Positions 1 to 12,524 of a DNA stretch of 64,000 bases are shown piece after piece; position 1 is the stretch's first letter, and each line of letters opens with the position of its first letter. The stretch comes from Oasisia sp. SBJ-2009 (Eukaryota > Annelida > Polychaeta > Sabellida > Siboglinidae), in NCBI GenBank assembly GCA_964017155.1, contig OZ024857.1, positions 42,426,716 through 42,490,715 of the forward strand. Reading direction: 5' to 3'. The position numbers and the translations under genes are program-made. The notes below the pieces were generated by a model. The model was given only the letters and a program-made list of their open reading frames with translations, had not been told where the DNA came from and did not search any database.

Positions 1-2
1 GA

Positions 3-80
3 CTGTCTGTCTACTTCCGCAGGGAGACGGGCTATATGTACCAGTCGTCAAGCTCTGTGTGGCCTTCAGAAGCGCATAAG
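3..80 (+). CDS. DEG/ENaC channel, exon fragment at window edge
   Basis: Open in frame from base 3 with donor AAG|GTAAAC at 81 (phase 0). It encodes 26 residues ending SSSVWPSEAHK. The S-x-x-WPS signature is typical of the Cys-rich extracellular (thumb/palm) part of DEG/ENaC/ASIC channels, just before the region leading to TM2. The next exon in phase is at 772. Upstream exons, with TM1 and most of the ectodomain, lie outside the window. The family assignment comes from motifs read by eye; which subfamily (ASIC, FaNaC, BASIC-like) cannot be told. Confidence 0.75.
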
Positions 81-771
81 GTAAACTTTTAACAATGTGA
101 TTTGCGGTATTAGAACTACAGGCTAAATATATAGTGACTGTTACTTTTAAAGGTCTACATGATCATCGATCGTGCGATAATATATGTAGACTAATGTGTA
201 GATATACAAGCACGTACAACCTTCAGGACGCGTGTATGAATAACAAGTTTGCAAGTATGAACAACAAGTTAGTTATGACAAGGATGATCACTTGGACGTA
301 ATTCACAAATATGGGACATGCCGTGCAGAGTTACTACATATACCAATTTATAAAATCAATGTACAATGCAACACCATTAAATATTGTCGTATCAATCTGT
401 GGAAATACTTTGCAACAACAATGGATTGTAGGTATTATGTTGCAATGTTCAAATGTAAACTCATGATATTTCTGTTAGTAAATCGTATTAGTTATTTATA
501 CAATTACATTCTTTGTGGCAATGTAGTGAAGTACTCATGAATGAAGTGCGCATGAAAGCCAAATTGCCCACCTTTTTTCAACCGCACACCCTGCTACCAT
601 TTTGTTATATTATGATACGTGCACATCTAATGTAATCATGTGATTTACGTGTATTATTAGGGCAAGTCAGTCACGCCGATACTAAAACACTTACGATCTC
701 CATATAACATGCACGATTTAATATATACTTTAAGTTTTTATAGTAACGTCATGATCATCCCCGTGTTCCAG

Positions 772-918
772 GAAACCACCAAACGAGAGTTGACCTCTCA
801 GATCTCGCGGTATCTCGGCAACACGACGGACGATGAATTGTGGAACAACCTGCTCAAGGTGAAGGTCTACTTCGAGGAGTTCAACTACGAGAACATCGAG
901 GAGACGCCCGCCTACTCG
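772..918 (+). CDS. DEG/ENaC channel, extracellular palm exon
   Basis: Acceptor TTCCAG|GAAACC and donor TCG|GTGAGA give a 147-nt, phase 0-0 exon of 49 codons. It contains KVKVYFEEFNYENI and ends ETPAYS. The 'V.VYFEELNYE.I.....Y' stretch is the conserved membrane-proximal palm strand that precedes TM2 in DEG/ENaC channels. The exon is clearly more GC-rich than its introns. Intron 81-771 shows nothing recognisable apart from AT-rich sequence. Confidence 0.85.
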
Positions 919-1444
919 GTGAGATGGCGTATGACAGGGTCATATGTTGGTACTTACAAGAAATCATAATAATTACTGGGAGTTTATAGCAAGTATAGTC
1001 ATTGTAAGATTACCTGTTTATCATGGGGACACTGTCCCATTTTCAAACAGGTCAATGGGTACGTTACTTGTCTATGTATCTGTGTAATAATTATCTTCGC
1101 GAATTATTTGCAGTGTGGCTGAAGTCTTCCCGTGTAAGTTGATATAGTGTTCAATTGAACATGTATGCCAGCGAGTTAGATGTACAAGGATTTGTGCTCT
1201 CCTAAGGACTGGCCACAGCCTAATATAAACACATTACCTTTACATTGCTTTGTATACTGCTCACCTCAAGAAAACTTCAAAGAAAATGAAGCGACAAATA
1301 TACTCGTTCATTCCCACGTAGAGGTGCCCCTGAGGGACCTGCCTAGTCTGATATATGTTGTAATTTGTACATGACGTCTCTTCCCAGGTCTGTCCGCAGC
1401 AGTGCCTACACTTCGTGCCCTTATCTATCAGATACAGCTCTAGC

Positions 1445-1452
1445 TATATAAG
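1445..1452 (+). promoter_or_regulatory. TATA-like box inside DEG/ENaC intron
   Basis: TATATAAG followed by GGGCGGCC, in a short GC-rich island (1384-1480) within the intron 919-1653. It matches a core TATA box with a GC-rich downstream flank. No first exon can be assigned to it, so an internal promoter is only a possibility. The rest of the intron shows nothing recognisable. Confidence 0.2.
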
Positions 1453-1653
1453 GGCGGCCGTGCACCTAACGATGTAACCGCACACACAGTTCCTAGCCAT
1501 TGTGTTCCTCTCTAGCAGGTACATCTCCAGATGTTTTGTGGCGTCCGAGAACCCAGCAATATAACCCTACAGGCAACACAACGCAACACATTCTGAGAGC
1601 GACCTCCGAAGAAGAAATACATTTTTATACATCTGACCTTACTTTGTCCATAG

Positions 1654-1881
1654 ACCATCAACTTCGCGTCTGACATCGGCGGCATCCTGGGCCTGTGGAT
1701 CGGCTGCTCCGTCATCAGTCTGTTCGAGTTCCTCGAGCTCTCCATGGACGTCGTCGCCGTCGCTGTGCTGCGGATGATGCGTCGACGACGAGGTCGAGAC
1801 GGGGACAAGAGCGATGGGACACGTCTCGTCAAACCGACTCTGAACTCGTCACTGCAGTTGCGTGATATCCACGCTGACAAG
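1654..1881 (+). CDS. DEG/ENaC channel, TM2 and pore exon
   Basis: Starts after the acceptor CCATAG. It encodes the second transmembrane segment: ASDIGGILGLWIGCSVISLF then EFLEL. G-x-S (GCS) is the selectivity-filter position and FEFLEL the conserved cytoplasmic end. A basic cytoplasmic stretch (RMMRRRRGRD) follows. Two 3' ends are possible. A donor at GACAAG|GTCGGT (1882) keeps phase 0 and joins the GC-rich exon at 2485; alternatively the frame reads through to a stop at 2029-2031. I prefer the spliced form because 2485-2631 looks coding, although GTCGGT is a weak donor. The protein is a trimeric, amiloride-type Na+ channel of the plasma membrane (family knowledge). Confidence 0.85.
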
Positions 1882-2484
1882 GTCGGTACTTCTAGTCGAC
1901 TCCTGTTTAGTTGCTTCGCCAATATCAGTACTGTTCATCAAGTAGTGATGCAGGACCATTCGGCCAACATAAATGCGATGATTTCATGTTGGCATCAACA
2001 AATCCAGTTCCCGGATGTGAACTTTGTATAGCTATTAAAAATACATACATTAAAACATTACAAAGCTATATTAATAGATACATTTATTAACGAATAGGGA
2101 TAAGAAAAATTGGAGTACATATATCAATATATATTTGATAACAGTGTCATAAACGTAATTTTAACATGTATACTATTTAGTCTTAGATTCGTCTGCAGAT
2201 AATTGCAATACGCGAGGGTATTTATAAACTATATAAAATATATTTGGTAACATACCCCTATTTTGTGTGTACATTAGTACACAAGTTACATATTTGCTAA
2301 GTTGATATATTTTTTTTTACTGGATGTGCTTTAAATAAAACCTATGTATAACTCACTCACTCTCCCACTCACCCCCATATACGTACCCACGCACGACTAC
2401 ACATACATCTTAACATTTCAGAGGCTTTCAGAATCTATATAAGTTATTCAATTTAAATATATCACAACACGTTGTATCCTTAAG

Positions 2485-2631
2485 GCAAAAGTCGCCAAGA
2501 AGAAAGATGTGACGTCAGGTCCGGGCTCGAATGTTGACCGCCAGACGACGCTGCAGCGCCACGGAGGGTCGCGGCTCCACCAAGACAAGTTTCGGCAACA
2601 GTCGGGTGCAATGCTCACTACGCCCGTTTAG
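2485..2631 (+). CDS. Probable last DEG/ENaC exon, cytoplasmic tail
   Basis: After the acceptor CCTTAAG the frame AKVAKKKDVTSGPG... stays open for 48 codons and stops with TAG at 2629-2631. This is phase 0, matching the proposed donor at 1882. The segment is GC-rich in an AT-rich setting and encodes a polar, basic, Gln/Arg-rich tail, as expected of an intracellular C terminus. A poly(A) signal lies 20 bp after the stop. The acceptor has a poor pyrimidine tract, so this exon is inferred and not certain. Intron 1882-2484 shows nothing else recognisable. Confidence 0.5.
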   Translation, partial: AKVAKKKDVTSGPGSNVDRQTTLQRHGGSRLHQDKFRQQSGAMLTTPV

Positions 2632-2650
2632 ACAAACAGTGGTATGAGAA

Positions 2651-2656
2651 AATAAA
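2651..2656 (+). other. Poly(A) signal of DEG/ENaC gene
   Basis: AATAAA lies 20 bp after the proposed stop at 2631. A further AATAAA-containing stretch occurs near 2980-2995 and could be a distal site. Confidence 0.4.
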
Positions 2657-3233
2657 TGCATCGTATTGAATTTTTGCGAGTCAAAACGGTTGTAGTATAC
2701 GTTACAATACGTAGTTATAATATAATAGTAAGTGTTACAGCATGTTATCACATTAATGTTTTTTTAAGACAAAGGAAACACGTACATTCGATTTAACAGA
2801 ATTATGTTGAACGGCGTAGCATATTTACGATGATGTATACAGTTTTGCTCACAATTAATCATTTAAGGTACACGCGTGATGTTTCAATGTTTTCTCCGAC
2901 AAACATGTAGTTATGGGAATATTCGTTGGTGTTATCATTTCTTATAACTAAATGTGTCACAGATACTTGTTTTAAAGATAATAAATCTAAATAAAAGCAA
3001 CTGCCACTGTGTCATTGTCTACATATTGGTTCAGTGAATATCTCGTGCATATTATGTTCCGCTTCTGTACCAACTCACGCCGAATACTCTCAGGTCGATA
3101 GTAGGCCGTGTTGTCATAGCACGTGTGCATTCACGTACACGCTCACCAACACACGCGCACATGTACCACGCACGCTCGGCCGCACGGTCGCATGCACACA
3201 CGCAATCATACGTACGCATGACGGTAAAATACT

Positions 3234-3238
3234 ACACA

Positions 3239-3335
<97 letters not shown>

Positions 3336-3381
3336 TATATATATATATATATATAATATTATATATATATATATATATATA

Positions 3382-3448
<67 letters not shown>
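3234..3448. repeat. (AC)n followed by interrupted (AT)n microsatellite
   Basis: About 55 bp of (AC)n runs into about 160 bp of (AT)n, broken by regularly placed AATATT interruptions. It yields spurious IYIY/THTH reading frames. The 500 bp after it show nothing recognisable. Confidence 0.95.
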
Positions 3449-3450
<2 letters not shown>

Positions 3451-3944
3451 TCAGTTATCACGAAACGACGACAGAATCTGTTTAAGGGGGATAAATTTAG
3501 AATTCAATATTTCACGTTTTCCTTTTAGTCGCAGATAAATAACATGTCAAGGTATACAAGAAATACATTTGGTTAGCTTAATTAGTAAAACCGGGTATTT
3601 GGCATCGCTTCGAATTTGAGTGTCCGCGTTGTGCGATACCGATACTGTCATTTAATGACAAAACAACAAGCAATTCGTGTTGATTGGCTTAACTTCCTAT
3701 AGTGTTACTGGCTAGTTTTGCGCACACATATCGAATAGAACATTGAAGCAGTTCTAAAACACAGCAGAGAACTACAACATAATCATCAATTGGCTGGAAG
3801 AATAGAAAGAAGGGAAGAAGGGGACGGAGAAGGGGGGAACTCTCGGCAGTGATCCGGGGCCAACGCTGCTTTGAGGTGGCGAGAACGAATGCGACGCAAC
3901 GTGACGTAAACAAGGGTCCGCGTAGATTAAGTATTCTGACGTCA

Positions 3945-4716
3945 TTATAAAAGATGGCGTCCCAACCGACACGGTCAGTGCAATCAACTCACCAATCACA
4001 TTCTGCCATCCTCGCCCTCCGAGCACAGCCAGTGCGACCAACTCACCAATCACATTCTGCCATCCTCGCCCTCCAAGCACAGCCAGTGCGACCAACTCAC
4101 CAATCACATTCTGCCATCCTCGCCCTCCGAGCACAGCCAGTGCGACCAACTCACCAATCACATTCTGCCATCCTCGCCCTCCGAGCACAGCCAGTGCGAC
4201 CAACTCACCAATCACATTCTGCCATCCTCGCCCTCCGAGCACAGCCAGTGCGACCAACTCACCAATCACATTCTGCCACCCTCGCCCTCCGAGCACAGCC
4301 AGTGCGACCAACTCACCAATCACATTCTGCCACCCTCGCCCTCCGAGCACAGCCAGTGCGACCAACTCACCAATCACATTCTGCCACCCTCGCCCTCCGA
4401 GCACAGCCAGTGCGACCAACTCACCAATCACATTCTGCCATCCTCGCCCTCCGAGCACAGCCAGTGCGACCAACTCACCAATCACATTCTGCCACCCTCG
4501 CCCTCCGAGCACAGCCAGTGCGACCAACTCACCAATCACATTCTGCCATCCTCGCCCTCCGAGCACAGCCAGTGCGACCAACTCACCAATCACATTCTGC
4601 CACCCTCGCCCTCCGAGCACAGCCAGTGCGACCAACTCACCAATCACATTCTGCCACCCTCCCCCTCCGAGCACAGCCAGTGCGACCAACTCACCAATCA
4701 CATTCTGCCAGTGGTG
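3945..4716 (-). repeat. 54-bp minisatellite M1, about 14 copies
   Basis: Tandem 54-bp units differ mainly at one C/T position. Each unit holds CACCAATCAC, a CCAAT box with a good NF-Y-like flank. 54 is divisible by 3, so several frames stay open on both strands; those ORFs are by-products. The reverse complement is homologous to the 51-bp minisatellite at 9.56-10.96 kb. Both arrays are bordered on one side by a GTCGAATC flank. Confidence 0.95.
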
Positions 4717-4756
4717 GTCTCAGTTTCGACCCAGTCCAGGATTCGACTAAACGCAT

Positions 4757-4960
4757 ATGGCCCATGCGCGGGAATGCGCAGTGATCGCTTTTAGCTCTTA
4801 TTTACGCGGTGTGACGTAGTGGCAACGGCATACGTCATGCCCGGGCCGAAATTCGACTAAACGGACATTGCGCATGCGCAATGTACGTCATAGATTCGGC
4901 TAAACGGACGTTGCGCATGCGCAATGTACGTCAGAGCCCGTTATGACGCAAGCTTGTTGC
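4757..4960. promoter_or_regulatory. CpG-rich stretch with two NRF1-like palindromes and CRE half-sites
   Basis: Two 43-bp direct repeats (4851-4893 and 4894-4933) each begin ATTCG(A/G)CTAAACG and contain TTGCGCATGCGCAA, which includes the NRF1 consensus GCGCATGCGC. Each is followed by TACGTCA. A third diverged copy of the ATTCGACTAAACG start is at 4741. Several other TGACGT/ACGTCA half-sites lie nearby. This could be a promoter or a transposon subterminal region; no transcript can be assigned. Confidence 0.4.
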
Positions 4961-6482
4961 AACAACACTTCCCAAAGGGTAGAGGCTATTCACACAGATG
5001 CTCAGCGCATACGGTAGGACTAATATTCGCTCTACCTAGGCTAAACCACTTTATTGGTACTACACAAAACAGAACAATCTTTCACAGTACATCAGTGTGC
5101 TATGTCTGTAATTCCATGATTGTTGTTCATAAACAAATATTTTAAAACATTCTTTGGAGTGATGTACTTATACGAATATAAAACAGTAAAAATGCAGATG
5201 TTGCAATATATGCTTGCTCTCTAAAACCGTGTATCTTGTTTACACTGTGTAACCAGGAAAAGTCATGTTTTGGGTGGGTACTATATGTGACATGTGTATG
5301 AGTAATGACGATTTCATCCCAGATAGTTGTCTAACAAGTATGAGTACTTTTGAAAGTAGTCATATTTGTGATTGATATGAGGATATTGTAAAAATAAAAC
5401 ATAACACTTTTGGACTCAAGCTCTTAATATAAGATTGTTTTCATTTTTATTTATATACCTACTTGATGAAAATTTTATTGTCGGAACATACGTTCCAGTT
5501 TACTTATTGCATAGCGACAATAATAGTTTGTTCTTGGCTAACCACGAATACTAATAGTACTAACAAGTACTTCAGCCCCCAAGCATGAATACAATCAGAC
5601 ATGTATTAGTAAATACTTTATTAACTAAAATAAAATATCATGCACATATTCATAATTTTGTCTTCTTTTCTGTATGTATGTTTCACTTATTAAAAAAACT
5701 GAAATATGTTATTGATAATTGTGTTGTGAAATAGTAAAACATGAGTGTGTTAATGCTTTATTGGCTTTAATAATAAAGGCATGACAATGCTAAGTTGCGA
5801 ATTTTCTTATTTTGAACAACTTGTTGTTTAATTGTCTGTTGGACTTCCGGCAGAGAACATAATCATTATGTAGTTGTTAACTTGTTTTGTCGTTATATCT
5901 TCTACCTGTTGTAAGTCACCAGTACTGTTTCACCAACCTGGACAAAGGGGAGCCTTTGAGAATTGGGCATGCATTCACAAAATAACGTTGTTTTACAAAG
6001 ACAATTAACTTGTCATGTGGATTAATCAATTGAATTATATATTTGCATTGTAATTAAGAGTAAGTACTAATGTCTCGATTTCACTTGTTGGCTCAATTCC
6101 AACTGGTATGTCTTTGTGCAAAATATGGGTTTATTGACCGAAACATTGCATTCCCTTGTAATTATGCTGATATTCATGTGAAAGTTGTATTAAATCAGTA
6201 AAACCTGTAGCCAAATTCCGCCATTAGTTAAAGTCACGCCTTCATAACCACCATAGCTCCCTGTCGTACACATAAATCTGTTGACAAATTAAATGCCTGT
6301 TATCGATTTTATATTGACCAGCATAAATTATAAGGATTTAGGCACAGTAGAAGTTATATATTATTTACTAGTATTAATATCAGTATTTAATGGGATACTC
6401 AACAGAGGGTTTTCGTCCTCGATGGTGGAATCTGTTATACTAACATATTACAAGAACCTCTTGTGAATGGCAGCATCTATAT
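4961..6482. other. No gene recognised
   Basis: AT-rich single-copy-looking DNA with several AATAAA motifs. I see no exon, RT motif or TIR here. Confidence 0.5.
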
Positions 6483-6890
6483 ATGTTTTGTCATAATGCA
6501 TTCATGGGCATTGATTGGTGGGGGATGAGGGTGACACCCCACTTTTTAGCTTTAGTGGGACAGCATAGGAAATGTCCCCTTCACCTCTTCATTCCAGAAG
6601 AAATCTGTCTCCCTCTCACCTATCTCATAAGCCCCTACGTAGATCTAGTAGCTAAAAATAATAAACTCACAATATGAAATTCCCACTACCCAGAGGAAAC
6701 ATCGACTAGATAAATTGCTTGGTTGAAAACATAATGCAACTTGATATACTTCAGTATATTAATAGGATGCTTGTCACGTGTGGCTAAAACAGTGGATTCC
6801 TGCACTTTGTGTAACTTAGTGCTATTTGAGTGATGAAAAATGTCTTTGTCAAAAGACAGGATTGGGAAGTCCTAAACAGGCACCCCTGTA
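6483..6890 (+). repeat. Diverged interspersed repeat, copy 1
   Basis: Two blocks, about 6483-6570 (around GGGCATTGATTGGTGGGG) and about 6785-6890 (around TTGCACTTTGTGTAACTTA), match 12801-12890 and 12700-12805. The block order is exchanged between the two places, so at least one copy is rearranged. No coding sense seen. Confidence 0.45.
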
Positions 6891-7186
6891 GCCTCTGCAC
6901 CTTGTCACTCTAGGCATCAGGCAACCATAGGTCCTCAGTCTACATTTTATGTGATTGAGGGCAGACCATGATCCTCGAGGTTCCCCTCTGCTACTCGACT
7001 GTTATTTACAATTATAAAATTGTGTTGATCATACAATTTGTTTCACAGTCACAATATTCAAATACACCTAGCCAACATAACTCTGTTAAATAACATACAA
7101 TATAGTCATGTAGTTAACATAACTAATTTAAATAGCATACACTAAACACCTTTGTTTATTTTATAATTAGTAACAGACCAACAATA

Positions 7187-7809
<623 letters not shown>

Positions 7810-7983
7810 CGAGTTTGCTTGGTTGCCGGATGGCCCCTGCAATGTTAAATCCTGGCTACGCCATTGGACTGAAGGTACGTTGTACAAGATTTACACCAGG
7901 CGTTTACATGCATTTGTTCGTGGGGAGGTAGCAATTAGCCATCTCCCAATAAAACGAAGCAGGACACCGCGGCTGTGCATATA

Positions 7984-9326
7984 GATAATAATAATAATAA
8001 TAGTAACTTCTTTTGCGCCAATATCCTCGAAAATCAAGCTCAGTGGCGCGACAAAACCAGGGGATTAATCAATCTCATAATCGAAAGCAATGCGTGAGTC
8101 GTCAACGGATGGATGGAAAAGCTAGGAGGCTAAGGAGGATAGGCAGCATTAAAGAGATAGGTTTTTAGATGTCGGCGAAATGAAACTATATTACCTTGCG
8201 ATTTAACACTGGCCGGAAGCGAATTCCACACCGTTGGTGCGGCAACCGAGAAAGCTCGGGTCCCGGCTTTCGTTTTCACCCGAGGGATGTAAACAGGGTT
8301 ACTACTGGTTGAGCGTAGCTGTCTGGAATTTCTTGTTGGAGTTAGCATTGAATTTAGATATGCTGGTTGTGTAGATGAGAGTGCTTGATAGGCTACTGTA
8401 CAAATTTTGAAAATGATGCGATAGTGCACAGGTAGCCAATGCAGTGATTTTAGAAGCGGCACCGAGCGAGAAAAACGAGGAGAACGCGTGACTACCCTTG
8501 CTAAACAATTTTGGACACGCTGAAGTTTTGCTATGTCCTTGTTTGCGGTATTGTAAAGGAGGGAATTGCAGTAGTCGAGTCTGCTGCTTACAAGAGCTGT
8601 GGCGATAGTTTTAGCAACGGAAAGTGATAAAAACCGGCGGATACGACGAAGATCACGGATATGGTAAAAACAGCAACGGCATGTTTTCGAGATATGTTGT
8701 TTGAAATTGAAGTTTTCATCAAACGTTACTCCGAGATTTAAAACTGAGGCGGCTGGTGTGATACTCTGACTCAGAATATGTGTCGGGAAAAAGCCATTGA
8801 GTTTTGCCCGCTGCGTTGAGGTACCAATGATGAGAAATTCGGTCTTATCTGCATTTAGTTTTAATTTACTATTTTTCATCCAAAGGGAGACATCTTGGAG
8901 ACAATCCCTGAGCTGGTTTAGGGAGCGACAAGTATCTGGTGTGGTCAGAGAAACATAGATGTGTGTGTCATCTGCATAAAGGTGGTGATCCAGGTTGTGA
9001 CTCTGGATAACTGAGCTTAATGGTGTTGTGTACAGAGTGAAAAGCAACAGACCCAAAACAGAACCCTGGGGGACACCACAAGAGGTGGGCAGCATGTCTG
9101 AGAAGCAGTTACCCATTTTAATGGCTTGCCGTCTGTCAGTAAGGTATGAAGTAAACCAGCTCAAGGCTGTGCCAGATATCCCGTACCACGTTGATAAGCG
9201 TGTAATGAGAATGTCGTGGTCAATGGTGTCGAAAGCGGCGGATAGGTCAAGCAGGGTCAGTGCAGTAACTTTGCCATTATCAATGTTAAGGTTTATATCA
9301 TTGTGTACTTTTAAAAGAGCAGTTTA
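7984..9326 (-). mobile_element. 5'-truncated CR1/L2-like LINE
   Basis: A non-LTR retrotransposon fragment read on the minus strand. It starts inside the RT domain at 9326, carries the rest of ORF2 to a stop at 8130, has a short 3' UTR, and ends in a simple ATT-type tail (TAATAATAATAAT on the plus strand, about 7986-8003). Such a short microsatellite tail, rather than poly(A), is usual for CR1/L2/Rex-type elements. 5' truncation at 9326 is the normal outcome of target-primed reverse transcription. Confidence 0.85.
8130..9325 (-). CDS. LINE reverse transcriptase, C-terminal part
   Basis: Open from about 9325 to the stop at 8130, about 398 codons with no internal stop. Motif A is LLDLSAAFDTIDHDIL, motif B GVPQGSVLGLLLF (an L replaces the usual P), and motif C YADDTHIY with both catalytic Asp residues. 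After these come the thumb-like region (KLNADKTEFL, LDYCNSLLY, LQRVQN) and the usual C-terminal signature HWLPV..RI. It would copy LINE RNA at a nicked genomic target. The endonuclease and N terminus are absent, so this copy cannot move by itself. The frame is intact, which suggests a fairly recent insertion. Confidence 0.85.
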
Positions 9327-9559
9327 AGACTGTGCCACGCGCAGCCTATTGCTGTAGCCTCGATACTAATTACAACCTCGACTGACGAAAACAACGCCCT
9401 AAGTAACATAACACGTTTGAGTGAGTTAAAGTGATCACATAAGTTAATCTATTTTTATTAAAGATATGTGTGATAACAATATTATATCAATACTTGACGT
9501 ATTACTAACGGAAACTACGTTAGTAACAAAGGTGAATTCTGGACCGAGTCGAATCTGGG

Positions 9560-10960
9560 ACCGCTACCGTCGTGTCGGAGGGAGGATGGCAGAAAGTGAT
9601 TGGTGAGTTGATCGCACTGACCGTGTCGGAGGGGGGGATGGCAGAATGTGATTGGTGAGTTGATTGCACTGGCCGTGTCGGAGGGAGGATGGCAGAATGT
9701 GATTGGTGAGTTGATTGCACTGGCCGTGTCGGAGGGAGGATGGCAGAATGTGATTGGTGAGTTGATTGCACTGGCCGTGTCGGAGGGAGGATGGCAGAAT
9801 GTGATTGGTGAGTTGATTGCACTGGCCGTGTCGGAGGGAGGATGGCAGAATGTGATTGGTGAGTTGATTGCACTGGCCGTGTCGGAGGGAGGATGGCAGA
9901 ATGTGATTGGTGAGTTGATTGCACTGGCCGTGTCGGAGGGAGGATGGCAGAAAGTGATTGGTGAGTTGATTGCACTGGCCGTGTCGGAGGGAGGATGGCA
10001 GAATGTGATTGGTGAGTTGATTGCACTGGCCGTGTCGGAGGGAGGATGGCAGAATGTGATTGGTGAGTTGATTGCACTGGCCGTGTCGGAGGGAGGATGG
10101 CAGAATGTGATTGGTGAGTTGATTGCACTGGCCGTGTCGGAGGGAGGATGGCAGAATGTGATTGGTGAGTTGATTGCACTGGCCGTGTCGGAGGGAGGAT
10201 GGCAGAAAGTGATTGGTGAGTTGATTGCACTGGCCGTGTCGGAGGGGGGATGGCAGAATGTGATTGGTGAGTTGATTGCACTGGCCGTGTCGGATGGAGG
10301 ATGGCAGAATGTGATTGGTGAGTTGATTGCACTGGCCGTGTCGGAGGGAGGATGGCAGAAAGTGATTGGTGAGTTGATTGCACTGGCCGTGTCGGAGGGG
10401 GGATGGCAGAATGTGATTGGTGAGTTGATTGCACTGGCCGTGTCGGAGGGAGGATGGCAGAATGTGATTGGTGAGTTGATTGCACTGGCCGTGTCGGGGG
10501 GAGGATGGCAGAATGTGATTGGTGAGTTGATTGCAACGGCCGTGTCGGAGGGAGGATGGCAGAATGTGATTGGTGAGTTGATTGCACTGGCCGTGTCGGA
10601 GGGAGGATGGCAGAAAGTGATTGGTGAGTTGATTGCACTGGCCGTGTCGGAGGGGGGATGGCAGAATGTGATTGGTGAGTTGATTGCACTGGCCGTGTCG
10701 GAGGGAGGATGGCAGAATGTGATTGGTGAGTTGATTGCACTGGCCGTGTCGGAGGGGGGATGGCAGAATGTGATTGGTGAGTTGATCGAACTGACCGTGT
10801 CGGAGGGAGGATGGCAGAATGTGATTGGTGAGTCGATCGAACTGACCGTGTCGGAGGGAGGATGGCAGAATGTGATTGGTGAGTTGATCGCACTGACCGT
10901 GTCGGAGGGAGGGATGGCAGAAAGTGATTGGTGAGTTGATCGCACTGCCCTTGGCCGAGG
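9560..10960 (+). repeat. 51-bp minisatellite M2, about 27 copies
   Basis: Near-identical 51-bp units, each with GTGATTGGTGAGTTG, i.e. a CCAAT box on the minus strand. Units vary by G/A in the GGAGGGAGG part and AATG/AAAG. Edge units are more diverged (GATCGCACTGACC), and these resemble the edge unit of M1. The long ORFs on both strands follow from the 51-bp period. Homologous to M1 (3.95-4.72 kb) in inverted orientation. Confidence 0.95.
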
Positions 10961-11212
10961 GGAGGATGGCGGAATGTGTATGTCCCCAGTGACGCGGCTT
11001 CATCAGCGGCTTCACAAGTGTCACCAGCTGCCTCAAGTAGCAGATTCACTGCGTCACCATCTAGCGAAGCGTCGAAGAGTGTTTCAATAATTAATTTCGG
11101 AGTAGGTCTATTTAGACAATAATTCTTATTATTTGAACAAAATGCAAATTCTCCAAATTTAGACATCCACTCGTATTGTCATAGGCATGCGTGTGTGGGT
11201 GTGTAGGAGTGG

Positions 11213-11520
11213 CGTGTGTGCGTGTGTGCGTGTGTGCGTGTGTGCGTGTGTGCGTGTGTGCGTGTGTGCGTGTGTGCGTGTGTGCGTGTGTGCGTGTGTG
11301 CGTGTGTGCGTGTGTGCGTGTGTGCGTGTGTGCGTGTGTGCGTGTGTGCGTGTGTGCGTGTGTGCGTGTGTGCGTGTGTGCGTGTGTGCGTGTGTGCGTG
11401 TGTGCGTGTGTGCGTGTGTGCGTGTGTGCGTGTGTGCGTGTGTGCGTGTGTGCGTGTGTGCGTGTGTGCGTGTGTGCGTGTGTGCGTGTGTGCGTGTGTG
11501 CGTGTGTGCGTGTGTGCGGG
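11213..11520. repeat. (GTGTGTGC)n octamer array
   Basis: About 38 uninterrupted octamers, breaking into GTGTGCAT/GTATGTGC variants up to about 11575. Alternating purine-pyrimidine sequence with Z-DNA potential. Confidence 0.95.
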
Positions 11521-11599
11521 TGTGCGTATGTGCGTGTGTGCATGTGTGCGTATGTGCGTGTGTGCGTGCATGTGCGTGTACCATGGCGATAGAGTATAA

Positions 11600-12520
11600 T
11601 ATACAATTTTAGAGAAAGGCATAACTAATTATGTTAAAAATAATTAGCTAGTAGCTACAGTATACCTAGTTCAGGCTAGTTACAGATTAAGGGAGTAGAT
11701 ATCTAAGGATGGAAACTACTCCCGGGTCACTTAATGCATGATATACAAATTAAATTCTGCATATATTTATTTACAGTGTGTCCATTATTGTAGGAGCGCG
11801 CCTGCCTGTATTGTAATAATGTCATGCGCAGAGAATCCAGGACAAAATCCCTTCGGACAAAATTCCCTTATTAACGTTTCAAGTCCTTCCAACACTACTA
11901 TTCTCAGCGGAGAAATACACTCTTTACCGTCGACACCTTAGATAACTTTCCCAAGTGCATGTCCGACATCTACGACACCTCCTGCGTATCTCATGGAAAG
12001 ACCACATTCCAAAAGTCTTGAGACGGGTTACTGTGTCCAGCATATAAACCACTCTAACGGTGTCCCAACTCTGTTGGACTAGACATATCACCCGTATGAA
12101 CGACAGTAGACTCCCAGACAGCAGACTGTGTTCTATGGGCATTTAGCCAAAAGGAAACGTCTTCATGGTGGACAACGACTGCGATAAAAAGATGAGTCAA
12201 ACGACACCATACATCGCCGTAGACAACTGGGAGACTTTTGCAAAAGACTTAGGAAAGAGCTATATTGAAGAAAACAAGCAGAGTTATTTATCACAAATTA
12301 ACACGAGGCAAACATATTTTATTTTGAACCTTGAAGCATGTTTTGCTGTTAGTGCGCCATAATCCGTGATAGTTATTTAAACAAACGTAATTTGTTTATG
12401 TGTTGAACGAAATATTATACAACTCTTCAAAGTAGTCATCACAGGAGAGTTATCGAACAGCCCGTGGCATATATACCAAAAATGTTTTGTTATTTAGCTG
12501 CACATTGATGATTTTTAATT
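11600..12520. other. No gene recognised
   Basis: Small open frames at 11738-11941 and 12165-12362 have no domain, no splice context and ordinary composition. I do not call them. Confidence 0.4.
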
Positions 12521-12524
12521 GGTC

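Noticed and set aside
1384..1480. Extra DEG/ENaC Cys-rich exon (VCPQQCLHF...)
   Set aside because: The Cys motif would belong upstream of the WPS exon, the frame stops early, and skipping it gives perfect phase joining 918 to 1654.
3125..3538. Long ORFs over AC/AT, GTGC, GTATAT, GCATC, CTTCGC/CGTGCC, GGCA and GGGGAC arrays
   Set aside because: They are translations of microsatellites: low-complexity dipeptides, open in several frames on both strands, without splice or start context.
9515..11166. ORFs of 428-548 aa over the 51-bp minisatellite (and 276-309 aa over the 54-bp one)
   Set aside because: Unit lengths divisible by 3 keep frames open on both strands. There is no codon-position bias between units and no upstream exon.
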